The position numbers and the translations under genes are program-made. The notes beneath the pieces are model-generated. The model worked only from the letters and a program-made list of their open reading frames with translations, did not search any database and had not been told where the DNA came from. Source: CAZDOD01 sp964506935 (GTDB taxonomy: Bacteria > Desulfobacterota > Zymogenia > Zymogenales > Zymogenaceae). Taken from it: a stretch of 15,658 bases of DNA. The stretch spans positions 1-15,658 of the forward strand of contig CAZDOD010000056.1 of assembly GCA_964506935.1 (NCBI GenBank). Reading direction: 5' to 3'. Each line of letters begins with the position of its first letter. Within the stretch, counting starts at the first letter, position 1. This document shows, one piece after another, positions 14,805 through 15,658 of this stretch.

Positions 14805-15658
14805 ATGATTGACAGTGAAGCGGCAGTCGCCGGCACAAAGGAGGCTTCTATTTTCAGTCGTTTGACCGTGCCGATGAAGCTCGGCTACGGGGTGGGAGAG
14901 GTTTCTTTTAATATCGGATATCAGACGATGGCCCTATATCTCATATTCTATTTCACCGATATCTTCGGGATCGCAGCGGGGGCGGCTGGGATGATTATGT
15001 TCTATTCAAAAATCTGGGATGCAGTAAGCGATCCTATGATGGGATACATATCAGACCACACGAAATCGCGCTGGGGTAGCAAACGCCCTTACCTTCTGTT
15101 CGGGGCGATCCCACTCGGTCTCTCCTTTATGTTGATCTTTTATTCACCGACAATCGGGCCCGAGAGATTAAAGATCATCTATGCCCTCGTTACCTTCATC
15201 CTATTTTGCACGGCGATTACGGTCGTGAACGTCCCCTATGGTGCATTAACGGCAAATCTCACCCTAGACTCGAACGAGCGGGCGGTTATCACGGGATATA
15301 AGGGCGCCTTCGGCATTGTCGGTGTTCTCATCGCCGCAGCGGCGACACGCCCGATTGCGGATCTATTGGGGAAGGGGGATCAGGTACTCGGATTTCGGTA
15401 TATGGGATTTTTTTATGGTGTCATAATCATCGTTGCCGTCCTCGTGACGTTCTTTTCGGTAAGGGAGCTCGTGGCACATCCTAAAAAGGAAAAATCGACC
15501 TTTTTCGAAAACCTCAAGGTGATCTTTACAAACAGGCCGTTCTTGATACTCTCGGCGGGCACGGTCTTTCACCTGACGGCGGTGATGACGACGGCCGCGG
15601 TCGTCAATTACTATTTCAAATATATCCTCAAAAACGAGGCGATGATACCGCTGGCGTT
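14805..15658 (+). CDS. GPH-family sugar:cation symporter (C-terminal part cut by window edge)
   Basis: The first 284 residues of a major-facilitator-type protein of the glycoside-pentoside-hexuronide (GPH, MelB/XylP-like) family are present; typical members are 440-500 residues. LGYGVGEVSFNIGY (26-39) opens helix 1. The signature WDAVSDPMMGYISDHT (71-86) with RWGSKRPYLLFG (89-100) is the diagnostic loop between helices 2 and 3. Further hydrophobic segments occur near 104-116, 124-148, 164-184 and 200-220. The VPYGALTANLT stretch (143-153) is typical of the family. It should sit in the cytoplasmic membrane and import a sugar, glycoside or polyol with H+ or Na+. AGGAG (14794-14798) precedes the ATG at 14805. 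It follows the aldolase gene by 127 bases and appears to be the uptake step of the operon, although the internal spacing and repeats leave room for separate control. The substrate cannot be read from sequence. Confidence 0.92.
   Translation, partial: MIDSEAAVAGTKEASIFSRLTVPMKLGYGVGEVSFNIGYQTMALYLIFYFTDIFGIAAGAAGMIMFYSKIWDAVSDPMMGYISDHTKSRWGSKRPYLLFGAIPLGLSFMLIFYSPTIGPERLKIIYALVTFILFCTAITVVNVPYGALTANLTLDSNERAVITGYKGAFGIVGVLIAAAATRPIADLLGKGDQVLGFRYMGFFYGVIIIVAVLVTFFSVRELVAHPKKEKSTFFENLKVIFTNRPFLILSAGTVFHLTAVMTTAAVVNYYFKYILKNEAMIPLA

Noticed and set aside
8569..15658. Bacterial microcompartment locus, as often found with glycyl radical diol dehydratases
   Set aside because: No shell-protein gene is visible in the window, and the operon has a kinase and aldolase rather than the usual aldehyde dehydrogenase and phosphotransacylase.

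Overview
The window looks like part of a bacterial chromosome, probably from an anaerobe. It carries an oxygen-sensitive glycyl radical enzyme, an iron-type alcohol dehydrogenase, sigma70-like promoters and clear Shine-Dalgarno sites. A Gram-negative bacterium of the Desulfobacterota/deltaproteobacterial kind would fit, but nothing here fixes the taxonomy. No rRNA, tRNA, CRISPR array, transposase or plasmid function was seen. Both outer genes run off the window.

Left end (1-1781): an AT-rich stretch with two divergent genes of surface-glycan flavour. These are the N-terminal part of a CgeB-like glycosyltransferase (minus strand, truncated by the window edge) and a PAPS-dependent-type sulfotransferase (plus strand). 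A strong G/C hairpin terminator at about 1918-1945 lies between the sulfotransferase and the next, convergent block.

Middle minus-strand block (1997-7461, transcribed right to left): a cyclopropane-fatty-acid-synthase-type methyltransferase, an overlapping geranylgeranyl-reductase-family flavoprotein, a putative internal terminator, an NAD(P)H:quinone-oxidoreductase-like flavodoxin-fold protein, and a membrane-anchored penicillin-acylase-family Ntn hydrolase. A good promoter (TTGAGC-17-TAAAAT) lies before the methyltransferase gene. The methyltransferase/reductase pair suggests modification of unsaturated lipid chains, possibly methylation followed by reduction of a double bond. That function is inferred.

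A TetR-family regulator (minus strand, 7694-8329) is divergent from a plus-strand catabolic operon. Between them is a consensus promoter (TTGACA-16-TATAAT), immediately followed by a perfect 13-bp palindrome that is probably the regulator's operator.

Plus-strand operon (8569 to the end): a glycyl radical enzyme of the diol-dehydratase-like kind, an iron-dependent alcohol dehydrogenase that seems to use a non-ATG start, an FGGY (xylulokinase-like) sugar kinase, a deoxyribose-phosphate-aldolase-like enzyme and a GPH-family sugar:cation symporter (incomplete). Together they could make a redox-neutral anaerobic route: import a polyol, dehydrate it to a 2-deoxy sugar, phosphorylate it, cleave it to a triose phosphate plus an aldehyde, and reduce the aldehyde to an alcohol. 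The enzyme families are well supported. The substrate and the order of steps are inferred. This operon is the most interesting part of the window.
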